A stretch of 64,000 nucleotides of DNA from Psychrobacter sp. PL19 (GCF_017875835.1 NZ_JAGING010000001.1:1550001-1614000), one strand, 5' to 3'; positions 35,207-44,803 are shown, counted from the first letter of the stretch. Notes: generated by a model from the letters alone, not told the origin. Numbers and translations: made by a program.

Positions 35207-38104
35207 CTACATGTAGTTTTCGATGCTTGGGCAAGAACATCTTAAGTTCTTATCGCCATAAGCATCATCGATACGTGCCACACTTGGCCAAAACTTATTA
35301 TTGCGAATATAAGGTAGTGGGAATGCCGCAGTATCACGGCTGTATGGATACGACCACTCGTCTTTAGTAATCATCGCTGCAGTGTGCGGCGCATTAACCA
35401 ATGGGTTGTTATCAAAAGTCCAGCCATCTTCGCCCGCTTTGGCCTTTAACGCTTCTGCTTTGATAGATTTTAGCGCTTCAACAAAACGATCAATCTCTTC
35501 TTTTGATTCAGACTCAGTGGGCTCAATCATTAAAGTACCTGATACGGGGAAGCTCATGGTTGGGGAGTGAAAGCCATAGTCCATTAAGCGTTTTGCAATA
35601 TCACTTTCACTGATGCCAGTCGCTTCTTTTAGCGGACGAATATCGATAATACATTCGTGCGCTACTTGACCGTTTTTGCCCGTATAAAGTACAGGGTAAT
35701 GGTCTTTAAGTTCAGCGGCAACATAGTTGGCATTCAATAGCGCAAGATTAGTAGCCTCTAATAGACCATCACGGCCCATCATAGCGATATACATCCATGA
35801 AATTGGTAGGATACTCGCTGAGCCATAAGGAGCCGCAGACACCGCTGAACAGCCCTTTTGTGCATTATGGACTGGAATGAGCGTATGGTTGGCCATAAAG
35901 GGTGCCAAATGCGCTTGCATACCGATAGGACCCATACCTGGACCACCGCCGCCATGTGGGATACAAAAAGTTTTGTGCAAGTTCATGTGTAATACGTCTG
36001 CGCCTACGTCAGCAGGTTGCATGATAGCGACCTGGGCGTTCATGTTTGCGCCATCCATATATACCTGACCACCATGCTCATGGATAAGGTCACACATGAC
36101 ACGGATGCCTTCTTCGAACACCCCATGCGTTGACGGATAAGTGATCATCAAGGCACCAAGATTGTCGCTATGCTCTTCACATTTAGCTGTTAGGTCAGCG
36201 ATATCAACGTTACCATTGTCATCGGTTTTAACCACGACCACTTTCATGCCCATCATGATTGCTGTTGCAGGGTTGGTACCATGCGCAGACATTGGGATTA
36301 GGCATATGTCGCGATTGCTTTGACCCAACGACTCATGATAACGGCGGATAGCCAGAATACCGGCATATTCACCAGAGGCACCAGAGTTCGGTTGCATAGA
36401 TACATCATCAAAACCAGTGATGGCTTTTAATTGTTCTTGCAGGCTATCAATCATATCGATATAGCCAGACACTTGGTCAAGTGGCGCAAAAGGATGCACG
36501 TTTGCAAACTCAGGCCAGGTGATAGGTAACATCTCGCTGGTCGCGTTGAGCTTCATGGTACAACTACCAAGCGCAATCATGCTGCGGTTCATCGCCAAAT
36601 CTTTGTCTTCTAAAGATTTTAAATAACGCAGCATTTCGTGTTCGGTGTGATATGAGTTAAAGACCGGATGACTTAAAATAGCATCAGTACGTAAATGCGC
36701 AGCATCTAATGACACGCTAGCATCTGCAGGTAAGTCATGTGACTTACTAACAAACAGCTGGGTTAAAACACAGAAATCCTCTTGGTCACTGGTTTCACTA
36801 AACGCAACGCCAAGTTTAGTAGCGCTAAGACGCCATAAGTTATAACCAACATTGTCTGCATTCTCAAAAATTTGAGTCGCAAGATTTTCTGAACCACAGT
36901 CAACCACGACGGTATCAAAGAATTGATCATGAACGACACTTAACTTGCCATCATTAGCATTTCTGATAACATCAGCAAAGGCAGTTGCAAAGGCATGGAT
37001 ACGAGTAGCAATGCGTTTAACCCCATTTGGACCGTGATAGACGGCATACATACCCGCTAAGTTGGCAAGTAATACCTGTGATGTACAAATGTTAGAGTTG
37101 GCTTTTTCACGACGGATATGTTGCTCACGTGTTTGTAGTGCCATACGTAGAGCAGTATTGCCTTCCGAGTCTATTGAAACCCCAATGATACGACCTGGTG
37201 CTGAGCGTTTTGCTTTATCAGAAAATGCAAAATAAGCCGCATGTGGCCCACCATAACCCATAGGGATACCAAAGCGCTGTGTGCTACCTAAGGCGACGTC
37301 TGCACCCATATCAGCAGGTGACTTTAATAGCACCAAGCTCATGATGTCGCTGACGACTGAGGTATACGTTTTATTTTCTTTCACGGCACTGATAACGTCA
37401 GTTAAATCTTTAACATCGCCTTCTGTACCGACATATTGGAACAATGCACCGAAGTAATCGCCAGATTTAGCCAGCTCAAAATCACCAACGACCACTTCAA
37501 AACCGAAGTATTTGGCGCGAGTCCGAATAACGTCTAGCGTTTGTGGGTAGATTCGGTCATCAACAAAGAACTGAGTTGATTTACTTTTACTCATACGTTT
37601 TGACATGGCCATGGCTTCAGCAGCAGCGGTTGCTTCATCAAGTAATGAGGCACCTGCCATTTCAAGACCAGTCAAATCAATACAAACTTGCTGAAAGTTA
37701 AGTAGCGCTTCTAGACGACCTTGGGCAATTTCAGCTTGATAAGGCGTATAAGCCGTATACCAACCTGGATTTTCTAGCACGTTGCGCTGAATAACAGCAG
37801 GCATACGTACTGGCGAGTAGCCTTGACCGATATAGCTTTTATTAACTGTCACTTTATCAGCCATCTTACGCAGCTTAGCAAGCGCAGCGTGTTCACTCAT
37901 AGCTAGCGGTAGGTCAATTTCTTTCTTTAAGCGTACGGCTTCGGGCACAGTATCATTGATAAAGCTAGCCATATCATCATAACCGACTGCTTTTAGCATT
38001 GCGGCTTGTTTGTCATCGTTAGACCCTAGATGACGATAGACGAATTCAGATTCGTTGAATAAACCTTTGAAAGTATCGAATGTCGGGCTTTGAGAGGTAG
38101 TCAT
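35207..38104 (-). CDS. gcvP: Glycine dehydrogenase (decarboxylating), GcvP
   Basis: This is the P-protein of the glycine cleavage system. It decarboxylates glycine and passes the aminomethyl group to lipoylated GcvH. At 965 residues it is the long single-chain form, with two homologous halves. The N-terminal half shows IGQGYSPVRMPAVIQRNVLE and NPGWYTAYTPYQAEIAQGRLE. The PLP Lys is in MNLHKTFCIPHGGGGPGMGP, near residue 710, and MALQTREQHIRREKANSNIC is also visible. It follows the nitroreductase gene and is 250 bp from it, so it may carry its own promoter. Confidence 0.97.
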   Translation of the reverse strand: MTTSQSPTFDTFKGLFNESEFVYRHLGSNDDKQAAMLKAVGYDDMASFINDTVPEAVRLKKEIDLPLAMSEHAALAKLRKMADKVTVNKSYIGQGYSPVRMPAVIQRNVLENPGWYTAYTPYQAEIAQGRLEALLNFQQVCIDLTGLEMAGASLLDEATAAAEAMAMSKRMSKSKSTQFFVDDRIYPQTLDVIRTRAKYFGFEVVVGDFELAKSGDYFGALFQYVGTEGDVKDLTDVISAVKENKTYTSVVSDIMSLVLLKSPADMGADVALGSTQRFGIPMGYGGPHAAYFAFSDKAKRSAPGRIIGVSIDSEGNTALRMALQTREQHIRREKANSNICTSQVLLANLAGMYAVYHGPNGVKRIATRIHAFATAFADVIRNANDGKLSVVHDQFFDTVVVDCGSENLATQIFENADNVGYNLWRLSATKLGVAFSETSDQEDFCVLTQLFVSKSHDLPADASVSLDAAHLRTDAILSHPVFNSYHTEHEMLRYLKSLEDKDLAMNRSMIALGSCTMKLNATSEMLPITWPEFANVHPFAPLDQVSGYIDMIDSLQEQLKAITGFDDVSMQPNSGASGEYAGILAIRRYHESLGQSNRDICLIPMSAHGTNPATAIMMGMKVVVVKTDDNGNVDIADLTAKCEEHSDNLGALMITYPSTHGVFEEGIRVMCDLIHEHGGQVYMDGANMNAQVAIMQPADVGADVLHMNLHKTFCIPHGGGGPGMGPIGMQAHLAPFMANHTLIPVHNAQKGCSAVSAAPYGSASILPISWMYIAMMGRDGLLEATNLALLNANYVAAELKDHYPVLYTGKNGQVAHECIIDIRPLKEATGISESDIAKRLMDYGFHSPTMSFPVSGTLMIEPTESESKEEIDRFVEALKSIKAEALKAKAGEDGWTFDNNPLVNAPHTAAMITKDEWSYPYSRDTAAFPLPYIRNNKFWPSVARIDDAYGDKNLRCSCPSIENYM

Positions 38105-38270
38105 GACAGTCCTTAGTAGAATTTATAACATAGTGGGCCACTTATAGGGCAGTTATGATAACGAACTCGTTGACTGTCCCTGATTTTATAAGCCAGCGAC
38201 AGTTTTACTCGTCTTCTAGTAACCGCTTTATATTTGATTCACTACATAGTTAATAAATAGAGTGACTTTT

Positions 38271-38306
38271 AATAAATGAAATAATAAATGAAATAATAAA
38301 TGAAAA
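38271..38306 (+). repeat. 12-bp tandem repeat x3 upstream of gcvP
   Basis: Three AATAAATGAAAT-type units lie in the gap between gcvP and the nitroreductase gene. It is a simple slippage-type repeat in the presumed gcvP promoter region. Confidence 0.8.
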
Positions 38307-38354
38307 ATGGGCATGGTCGATTTAAATATAGGGGTTTAATTTGTTAAAAATAGT

Positions 38355-39203
38355 CTATACATGATGTACAAATTGCTGTTGGTCAAAGCGAAACTGTTCA
38401 TGGTAAATACCTTTATCGGCACGTTCACCGGCACCAAGCATCATGACAATATGGTGCTCATCGGTTAAGCCTAATAATCGCTTCATCGCCGGCTCATCAA
38501 AGCCACCCATTGCACAACTATCGAACCCATGTGCCCGCAAGGCCAGTATTAGGTTTTCGGCGGCCAATGAGGTATTGTTAGTCGCCCAGTTTTTGACATC
38601 TTCAAAGGTATAATAAGGCGATTTGATTGGCCCTTTTACTCGTCTGATGGTTTGGATCGCACCCCATTTGGCCGCTGATACCACATTGACGGGTCCCCGC
38701 ATAAAGTCCATGGCCACTACCTTAGTGTAGTAGTCTTTGACTTTTTTGGGTACTGGCGACATTGGGAATTCACGTAAAATCTGCTTAGAATGATCATACC
38801 AGGTGTCAGTGCGTGCCACGACTGCTATCAAGCGTGCTGAAGTTTTAGCAGCATTTTGATTCATACAGTTTTTGATGGCGAGCTTACGATTGTCAGCACT
38901 ATCAATGACATAAAACTCCCAAGGCTGTAGGTTGCTAGAGTTGGGCGCTAGCATCGCTAAACGTAGACAGTCTGCGAGTACATCGTCAGGTATGGGGGTG
39001 TCGGTAAAACGTCGTACTGAACGGCGTGACTCCACAATTTCTCGAAACGCTTGTAGCTGGGGTGTATGGTTAGGCATCGCTATGTGAGTTGCTTTGTCTG
39101 TAGCCACAATAGCACTTTTCTGCTTGGAGGCCTGATGAGATGATGGTAGGTTATTGGCATCGACCGCATCGTTTTGGTTGACACTAGTATCGGCTGGTTT
39201 CAT
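38355..39203 (-). CDS. Nitroreductase family protein
   Basis: This is an FMN-dependent oxidoreductase of the nitroreductase family, 282 residues from the ATG at 39203. That start has CTGGAG eight bases upstream and is preferred over a TTG at 39257. The family N-terminal segment is IVESRRSVRRFTDTPIPDD (near residue 55), followed by MLAPNSSNLQPWEFYVID. The C-terminal FMN-contact pieces are AAENLILALRAHGFDSCAMGGFDE. The N-terminal 50 residues are polar and probably disordered. Its substrate is unknown. It sits between gcvH and gcvP, which is not a usual partner position. Confidence 0.88.
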   Translation of the reverse strand: MKPADTSVNQNDAVDANNLPSSHQASKQKSAIVATDKATHIAMPNHTPQLQAFREIVESRRSVRRFTDTPIPDDVLADCLRLAMLAPNSSNLQPWEFYVIDSADNRKLAIKNCMNQNAAKTSARLIAVVARTDTWYDHSKQILREFPMSPVPKKVKDYYTKVVAMDFMRGPVNVVSAAKWGAIQTIRRVKGPIKSPYYTFEDVKNWATNNTSLAAENLILALRAHGFDSCAMGGFDEPAMKRLLGLTDEHHIVMMLGAGERADKGIYHEQFRFDQQQFVHHV

Positions 39204-39439
39204 ACGTGACTCCAGAGCAGGGTAGTAAGATAATGGGCGTAAAATAGATGACAACAACGAACTATAAATACTGTCGAGCGGTGTTCATTAAACACTATAA
39301 GCATAAATAATATGCCGGTGGTTGGATACTGGATATTGTTGAATAGTGGCAGATATCAACTGGCGTCAATATCTGCAATTTTGCAATAACTTATGCTGCT
39401 TATACTATTATTAGTAAGTCATAATACTAAAGAAGAGGA

Positions 39440-39820
39440 CTATAGCTCGTTTTCATACTCTTCAGCACCCATTAGCGCTTCATAGTCTTCGATGTTATCA
39501 GGCTTCATTTTGAAGAACCAGCCTTCACCATATGGGTCTGAGTTAATGATTTCAGGGTCATCATCGAGGCTTTCGTTGACTGCAATAATTTCGCCTGAAA
39601 TAGGGGCATAGATATCAGACGCCGCTTTTACAGATTCAACCACTGAGATTTCTTCATCAACAGTGATATTGGCACCAACTTCTGGTAACTCAACAAATAC
39701 CACATCACCTAGTAAATCTTGAGCGTGGTCAGTGATACCAACAGTGATGGTACCGTCGTCTTCAAGGCGTAGCCACTCATGGCTGGCGATATATTTTAAT
39801 TCTGCTGGGACATTACTCAT
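39440..39820 (-). CDS. gcvH: Glycine cleavage system H protein
   Basis: This lipoyl carrier protein shuttles the aminomethyl group between GcvP and GcvT. The 126-residue protein has the lipoyl Lys65 in [13 protein letters not shown]. The hallmark [34 protein letters not shown] region is complete. The ATG has an excellent ribosome-binding site (AGGAGAGA). It lies about 175 bp downstream of gcvT on the same strand and is probably covered by the same riboswitch-controlled transcript. Confidence 0.97.
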   Translation of the reverse strand: MSNVPAELKYIASHEWLRLEDDGTITVGITDHAQDLLGDVVFVELPEVGANITVDEEISVVESVKAASDIYAPISGEIIAVNESLDDDPEIINSDPYGEGWFFKMKPDNIEDYEALMGAEEYENEL

Positions 39821-39996
39821 AGTGTCTCTCCTAAATTATAGAGGCTGGTTAGTAGAAAATATTAAAACATCATAAAAGCCAATTATAGGCGGTGGTTAAT
39901 CTAAGTCTCAATTGGAGGTACTAATTGGAGGTACTAATTAAAACCTTGATTAATCCACAACAAAATAGCACTAGTTAACCGTAGTTAACACTAAAA

Positions 39997-41172
39997 TCAA
40001 TCGAATTGCTGTTTACCGTTACGAACAAAAGGCAGTTTGAGGACACGGACATCGACAAATTTGCCTTTACCGCGTAAATCAATTTGCACATGGTCATCGT
40101 CTGATAAGCCAGCAGGTACACGCGCGATGGCAATAGAATTTTTAAGACTAGGAGAGAATGTACCGCTAGTAATCACGCCAGTTTGCTCATTATCAGTGCC
40201 TTGGTTGATGGTCACTGCCATGCCTTCACGTAGAACGCCACGAGTGGTCATTAATAGACCAACTTGTTTCATCGCAGTATTGTCATCTTTGGCTTGTTTG
40301 CGCTTATTAACTAGCGCGTCACGACCCACAAAGTCACGGTCATCTTTAAGGGCCAGCGTCCAACCCATGTTGCAGTCATAAGGACTGATAGTCTCGTCCA
40401 TATCGTGGCCATACAAGTTCATGCCCGCTTCCATACGTAGCGTATCACGAGCGCCAAGACCGGCGGGCTTGATACCATTGGCTTTTAGTTGCTCAAAAAA
40501 TGCCGGTGCATCATCGCCGTGCATGATAACCTCAACGCCATCTTCACCAGTATAACCGGTACGAGCGACAAACCAGTTTGAACCTTCGATATCAGTTAGG
40601 TCAGCGCCAACAAACGGCGTTAGTCCAGCAAGGGTATCGGCCCAACTTGGTTTGACTTGTGCCAGTTTTTCAACCGCATTTGGTCCCTGAACCGCAAGCA
40701 TAGCAAGTTCTGTGCGCTCAGTTAGCTCAACGTCAAAGTCTTCAGCAACTTTTTCGAACTGTGCCATGTCTTTATCGTGAGTAGCCGCGTTTGATACGAT
40801 ACGGTATGCCGTTTCGTCGCTATTTGATAAGTAGACGATTAAATCATCGATGATGCCACCTTGCTCATTGAGCATAGGAGAATACAAGGCTTTGCCAACG
40901 ATTTTTAGTTTGTTGACATCGTTGGCCAGCAGTTTTTGTAGCCACGCTTTACTGTCCGCGCCTTTAACATCGACAATGACCATGTGTGAGACATCAAACA
41001 TACCGGCGTCACTACGTACTGCTTCATGTTCTTCGATTTGCGAGCCGTAATTAATAGGTAATTCCCAGCCAGAAAAATCCACCAGTTTGCCATCACTATC
41101 AACATGAGACTGGAAAAGAGGGGTGCGCTGAGGTGCTTGATCGTTAGTGTTTTGGGTATGAGTATCGGTCAT
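39997..41172 (-). CDS. gcvT: Aminomethyltransferase GcvT
   Basis: This is the T-protein of the glycine cleavage system, which transfers the methylene group from GcvH to tetrahydrofolate and releases ammonia. The 391-residue protein shows the folate-binding N-terminal [19 protein letters not shown] and [13 protein letters not shown]. The GNxxGL-like region is [11 protein letters not shown] with [21 protein letters not shown]. The C-terminal barrel ends [18 protein letters not shown]. The ATG has AAGGATTTG ahead. It is the first gene after the tandem glycine riboswitch, so glycine should control it directly. Confidence 0.97.
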   Translation of the reverse strand: MTDTHTQNTNDQAPQRTPLFQSHVDSDGKLVDFSGWELPINYGSQIEEHEAVRSDAGMFDVSHMVIVDVKGADSKAWLQKLLANDVNKLKIVGKALYSPMLNEQGGIIDDLIVYLSNSDETAYRIVSNAATHDKDMAQFEKVAEDFDVELTERTELAMLAVQGPNAVEKLAQVKPSWADTLAGLTPFVGADLTDIEGSNWFVARTGYTGEDGVEVIMHGDDAPAFFEQLKANGIKPAGLGARDTLRMEAGMNLYGHDMDETISPYDCNMGWTLALKDDRDFVGRDALVNKRKQAKDDNTAMKQVGLLMTTRGVLREGMAVTINQGTDNEQTGVITSGTFSPSLKNSIAIARVPAGLSDDDHVQIDLRGKGKFVDVRVLKLPFVRNGKQQFD

Positions 41173-41302
41173 AACAAATCCTTATGTTTACGCCATCAGT
41201 ACTCAGTAAGTATGATATACGATGGTCGTTGTCAGTATGAAGAGTAAGCTTGCAAGGTGCAAATATTACGATAAAAGGTGGCACAAACAATAAAGCCGTG
41301 AG

Positions 41303-41332
41303 CAAAACAGACGCTGAACGTCAGTTTAAACA
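41303..41332 (-). promoter_or_regulatory. Possible riboswitch expression-platform hairpin
   Basis: Reading the minus strand just after aptamer II, AAAC-T-GACG pairs with CGTC-T-GTTTT, followed by GCTC. It is placed between the riboswitch (ending near 41342) and gcvT, where an expression platform is expected. Whether it acts as a terminator or only an anti-SD partner is an inference. Confidence 0.45.
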
Positions 41333-41341
41333 AAAGCCCTA

Positions 41342-41700
41342 TCTGTCCTGTGACCTGAGATTTTCAACACGTTCCATACTTTATGCACACTCAATATGAG
41401 ATGCATACTCAATATGAGTCAGCTTTAGTATAAGCTTAAAACTCATAAGCCTAAAGCATATGGTAACGCATTTTCTCCCCTTCGGTGGGTAAGGCGTCGT
41501 CCGTCCTTACCGCTCTCCAGATTTGTTATGCGATGATATGAGTTATTGCAGAAAGCAAATAAATATAGCAGGCATGTGTTTTTCAGTCCTTTTACCTGAG
41601 CGATTAGCAGGGTAGATGCGCCTTCGGTGGTCTCATAGCAAATAGTGACGGCTGAGCTGCGTACAATAAACGCGGCGTCTTGCTATAATACTCTCTCCTG
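41342..41700 (-). promoter_or_regulatory. Tandem glycine riboswitch upstream of gcvT
   Basis: On the minus strand, two aptamers follow each other. Aptamer I (about 41583-41700) begins CAGGAGAGAG, holds GACCACCGAAGGCGCA and ends CTCAGGTAAAAGGACTG. Aptamer II (about 41342-41520) begins CTGGAGAGCG, has GCGGTAAGGACGG closed by CCTTACC, then CACCGAAGGGGAGAA, and ends CTCAGGTCACAGGACAG. These core blocks are the glycine aptamer signatures, and a linker of about 60 bases joins the two domains. Aptamer II carries an unusually long arm between its CACCGAAGG and CTCAGG blocks, near 41358-41470. In known systems glycine binding turns on gcv expression; the fit to gcvT is direct. Confidence 0.95.
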
Positions 41701-41712
41701 AAAAACGCTTTT

Positions 41713-41741
41713 ATTATGGAAGGTTCATCACCGTTTTACAA
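41713..41741 (-). promoter_or_regulatory. Candidate promoter for riboswitch and gcvT
   Basis: On the minus strand, a -35-like TTGTAA (41736-41741) and a -10-like CATAAT (41713-41718) are separated by 17 bases. The transcript would begin a few bases before the first aptamer, just as expected. The hexamers are imperfect, so this is a candidate. Confidence 0.5.
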
Positions 41742-42119
41742 GTCATCAAATGGATTAAAATCGATAAAGTTAGCAAAATAGCATTATTTTATAGAGGTTA
41801 AGTACCGAAACGAAGAAGACGTAAGGGTTTACGTCTGGTTGTTGATTTATAAGACGTAGCAGTCAGCTCAGTTACGGAAGTCGGCTAAATGACCTAATGG
41901 GATAATAAACATAGAACAATAAGCACAGAATAATAAATTAGATTCACTATACTAAAGCATCTACTCAATACCGGATGCTGATACGTAAAGCGACTATTGA
42001 TAATAAAGTAAATTATGCTAGGCTAGCACATCGTTATTCATAAGCGTTTTGATGGCCGTTTTAATGGTTACCTTAATCCGCATTTGGTTTTAATTTTTGA
42101 GGTTCGATAGGGTATTTTT
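41742..42119. other. Upstream region between gcvT leader and ycgL
   Basis: These are AT-rich intergenic sequences with no gene seen. They hold the promoters for the divergent ycgL and gcvT transcripts. No further aptamer-like blocks were found. Confidence 0.5.
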
Positions 42120-42440
42120 ATGCATTGCGATATTTATAAATTTACCAAGCGTGATGAACTGTATGTTTATATTGCGCGTCCTGACTATCCTGATGATACG
42201 GATGAGCTCAAGGACTGGCTAGGCGTATTGCCTAAAGATTTTCGCACTGGTTTAGGCGTCAGTAAGTTTGTGATGCATCTGGACTTGAGTGCCACACCAA
42301 CACTTGCTCGTGTTGATAAAGAAGAGGTGCTGGCCAAGCTAATTTCGCAAGGGTATTTTGTACAAATGCCGCCACAAGATGTGATGATTCGCCAAGCAGA
42401 GCTGCGCGCTCGCGAGGCCCAAGATAACATTTACGACTAG
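42120..42440 (+). CDS. ycgL: YcgL domain protein
   Basis: This is a 106-residue protein of the YcgL family, found in many gamma-proteobacteria with unknown molecular function. The segments MHCDIYKFTKRDELYVYIAR, LKDWLGVLPKDFRTGLG and VLAKLISQGYFVQMPPQ match the conserved family pattern of an N-terminal beta sheet and C-terminal helices. The tail (PQDVMIRQAELRAREAQDNI) is helical and charged. The start ATG follows ATAGGGT. In other species ycgL often sits near minD or rnd. Here rnd is in the window but about 8 kb away. Confidence 0.9.
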   Translation: MHCDIYKFTKRDELYVYIARPDYPDDTDELKDWLGVLPKDFRTGLGVSKFVMHLDLSATPTLARVDKEEVLAKLISQGYFVQMPPQDVMIRQAELRAREAQDNIYD

Positions 42441-42656
42441 CCGCTTGTTATGGAGTCTCCGTGGTCATCGATGTATTAATAATGACTACAGCTGGATCAA
42501 ACAGCTGGATCAAATAGGGGCGGTATGAGCAGTCATAACGAGTCACAAGTACGCTACAAAGACTCTGCCGAAGATCTGCCGAAGAACGGGCATTACGCAT
42601 TTTGGTATAAACTCGTGATAAACTAGCGACTTATAGACGTAGGTATGTAAACACGC

Positions 42657-43397
42657 ATGGACTGGATAAAAAATCTTCTACAAATCTTACCATTAGAAAC
42701 TATCAGTGACATTCTCGGCGAGATTGTCATTTGGTGGAGTCAGATGGTCAAAGACGTGCCACCCGCCGACCTACCGATGTATGCCTATCTGGGCGGCGCT
42801 ATTATAGTATTGATACTCTGGGTACTGGTCGCACGAATGTTACCACGCCCGCTCGGTGGTATGAGTTGGATGGTATTATTTGCAGTTTTATTATCTCCTA
42901 GTACTGCGCTTGGTGACTCCAGTTTGCTTGCGCCAGCAAGTATCAGTGTTATCTATGCGATTATGATGAAGGATATTGCCACTGCTGTCACCAATGCGCT
43001 ACCTATACTGGTAGTGCTAGTGGTAGGCTTATTCATCGGTTTTGTCTGGCAGCTTATACGTGGTGCTATTGAGTCGAGCTTAGCCAAAGCACGTCGGTAC
43101 ACTGCTGAAGACACTCAAGCAACTATGCAACTGGCGACGGGTAATTATCTAATAACAGATACTGATGAGCCGTTACTAGCCGTTGTTCCTACTACTGATA
43201 TCAATCTACAAAAAGACAGTGAGCTACAAAAAAGCACTCTTATTAAAAAAGACAGCATCATTAAAAAAGACAGCACCGTTAAAAAAGACAGCATCATTAA
43301 AAAAGACAGCACCGTTAAAAAAGACAGTGCTAAGATACCGATGGTTAAAAAGCCTACAGTAATAGCTAATAATGATTTGATAGACAAAGAGCCATGA
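42657..43397 (+). CDS. Membrane protein with KKDS repeat tail, unknown function
   Basis: I do not recognise this family. The 246-residue protein has hydrophobic segments at about 42-62, 68-90 and 115-140. A cytoplasmic linker follows and then a repetitive C-terminal tail. The tail carries units KKDSII and KKDSTV in alternation (residues about 196-225), encoded by an 18-bp repeat with 36-bp higher order. The tail is strongly basic and Ser-rich. The ATG at 42657 has only a weak ribosome-binding site. It is followed by a probable terminator. It may be a lineage-restricted envelope protein. Confidence 0.7.
   Translation: MDWIKNLLQILPLETISDILGEIVIWWSQMVKDVPPADLPMYAYLGGAIIVLILWVLVARMLPRPLGGMSWMVLFAVLLSPSTALGDSSLLAPASISVIYAIMMKDIATAVTNALPILVVLVVGLFIGFVWQLIRGAIESSLAKARRYTAEDTQATMQLATGNYLITDTDEPLLAVVPTTDINLQKDSELQKSTLIKKDSIIKKDSTVKKDSIIKKDSTVKKDSAKIPMVKKPTVIANNDLIDKEP
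43242..43331 (+). repeat. 18-bp tandem repeat x5 (KKDS-coding)
   Basis: Five 18-bp units, ATTAAAAAAGACAGCATC and GTTAAAAAAGACAGCACC type, alternate to give a 36-bp higher-order period. Each unit contains an A6 run. Copy number changes would keep the frame, whereas A-run slippage would shift it. Confidence 0.92.
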
Positions 43398-43497
43398 TTT
43401 TTTACATAATGCTTTAGTTATTGTCATCAATATATCAGGAGCTGTTCTAGATAAGTGTAATGATCTAGGATAGCTTTATCAGAAAGAGCAGATTAAC

Positions 43498-43521
43498 AGA
43501 CACCGAAGCGTGTCTTTTTTT
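43498..43521 (+). terminator. Terminator after KKDS-repeat gene
   Basis: AGACAC pairs with GTGTCT around CGAAGC, followed by a run of seven or more T. It lies about 100 bp past the stop. Confidence 0.75.
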
Positions 43522-43585
43522 ATGGCAGTTAATAACCATGGCAGTTAAAACTATAGTTATTAACTAGAGGTTATTAACTAGAGGC

Positions 43586-43723
43586 TATAGTTCAAATACC
43601 TTAAAAACGCTAGGGTACTGCTGATATAAGATTTTTGCAGCCTCTGTCTGCGTAGGCACAGCAAGCTAGAAAAACGTATGCCAGCAGTATGTTATGTCTC
43701 GATATTACTTTTCATTGACTATA
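43586..43723 (+). repeat. 138-bp MITE-like intergenic repeat, copy C
   Basis: This copy has the same 138-bp length and internal core as the others. The ends are TATAGTTCA and TTGACTATA, one end slightly diverged. It lies between the KKDS-repeat gene and the MoxR gene. Confidence 0.87.
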
Positions 43724-43948
43724 GTTGTTAACCATAAGTCATTTTTTAATGAGTAATAATCAGGCATTGTCGTCAAAAACTGCGAACGTATGAGTACTTT
43801 GGCATTCAGGTCTGCTGTGCTAGTCTTAATCATTGCTTGCTTAATTTACTCATTATGAATGTTTTATAGCCATGCGCTTTATGTGATGCATCAAAGCTCT
43901 TTTGTAATGACACCCTTCAATATTAATAACAATGAATGAGATTTGATT

Positions 43949-44803
43949 ATGACTACTGCTAAACCGAGCTTTACCGGTACCGAAAGCTATATTGCCACCG
44001 ATGATTTACAATTGGCAGTCAATGCTGCGATAACCTTGCAAAAGCCGTTATTAATAAAAGGTGAGCCTGGCACAGGTAAGACTTTACTTGCTGAAGAAGT
44101 CGCTGCCAGCTTAGGTATGCCGCTGATCACCTGGCATATAAAGTCGACTACCAAGGCTGAGCAAGGCTTGTATGAATACGATGCTGTATCACGCTTACGA
44201 GATTCACAATTAGGCGATGATAAGGTTTATGAGATTGGTAATTATATTAAGCCAGGTAAGCTATGGGATGCCTTTACCAGCAAAGAGCGTAGTGTATTAT
44301 TAATTGATGAGATTGATAAAGCGGATATCGAGTTTCCAAACGACTTGCTACACGAACTTGATAAAATGTCATTTTATGTCTATGAAACCGGCGAAACAAT
44401 CACTGCCGAACAGCGTCCAGTAGTGATCATTACTTCGAATAATGAAAAAGAGCTACCGGATGCATTTTTGCGTCGCTGTTTTTTCCATTATATCGACTTC
44501 CCTGAAGAGCAAACCATGCGTCAAATTATTGACGTGCATTTCCCTAATATTCAAGAAAAATTGGTCAATGATGCGCTGGATGTTTTTTATAAACTGCGTA
44601 ATATTCAAGGACTAAAAAAGCTGCCATCCACCTCAGAGCTAGTTGATTGGTTAACGCTGTTACTTGCTGATGATATGGCACAAGCAGAGCTGGAAGAAAA
44701 TTTACGCGGCGAAAAATCTATCCCACCGCTATATGGTGCATTGCTTAAGAACGAAGCCGATGTTAATTTATTGCAGCGTTTTGCTAATATGATGCGCCGT
44801 TGA
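43949..44803 (+). CDS. MoxR-family AAA+ ATPase
   Basis: This is a 284-residue AAA+ ATPase of the MoxR type, a chaperone-like ATPase that works with von Willebrand A proteins in cofactor insertion or complex assembly. Walker A is GEPGTGKTLLAEEVA (near residue 38). Walker B is LLIDEIDKADIEFPNDLLHEL (near 118). Sensor 1 is VVIITSNNEKELPDAFLRRCF (near 156). The C-terminal lid is present. The ATG at 43949 is chosen rather than the TTG at 43943. It is followed 134 bp later by the VWA gene, the typical pair. Confidence 0.92.
   Translation: MTTAKPSFTGTESYIATDDLQLAVNAAITLQKPLLIKGEPGTGKTLLAEEVAASLGMPLITWHIKSTTKAEQGLYEYDAVSRLRDSQLGDDKVYEIGNYIKPGKLWDAFTSKERSVLLIDEIDKADIEFPNDLLHELDKMSFYVYETGETITAEQRPVVIITSNNEKELPDAFLRRCFFHYIDFPEEQTMRQIIDVHFPNIQEKLVNDALDVFYKLRNIQGLKKLPSTSELVDWLTLLLADDMAQAELEENLRGEKSIPPLYGALLKNEADVNLLQRFANMMRR

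Noticed and set aside
38105-38354. A second glycine riboswitch before gcvP
   Set aside because: I looked for the CACCGAAGG and CTCAGG blocks on the minus strand and found none. Only an imperfect hairpin and a 12-bp repeat are present.
42100-42119. tRNA-like GGTTCGA string before ycgL
   Set aside because: It matches a T-loop by chance, but no acceptor stem, D-arm or anticodon arm is present around it.
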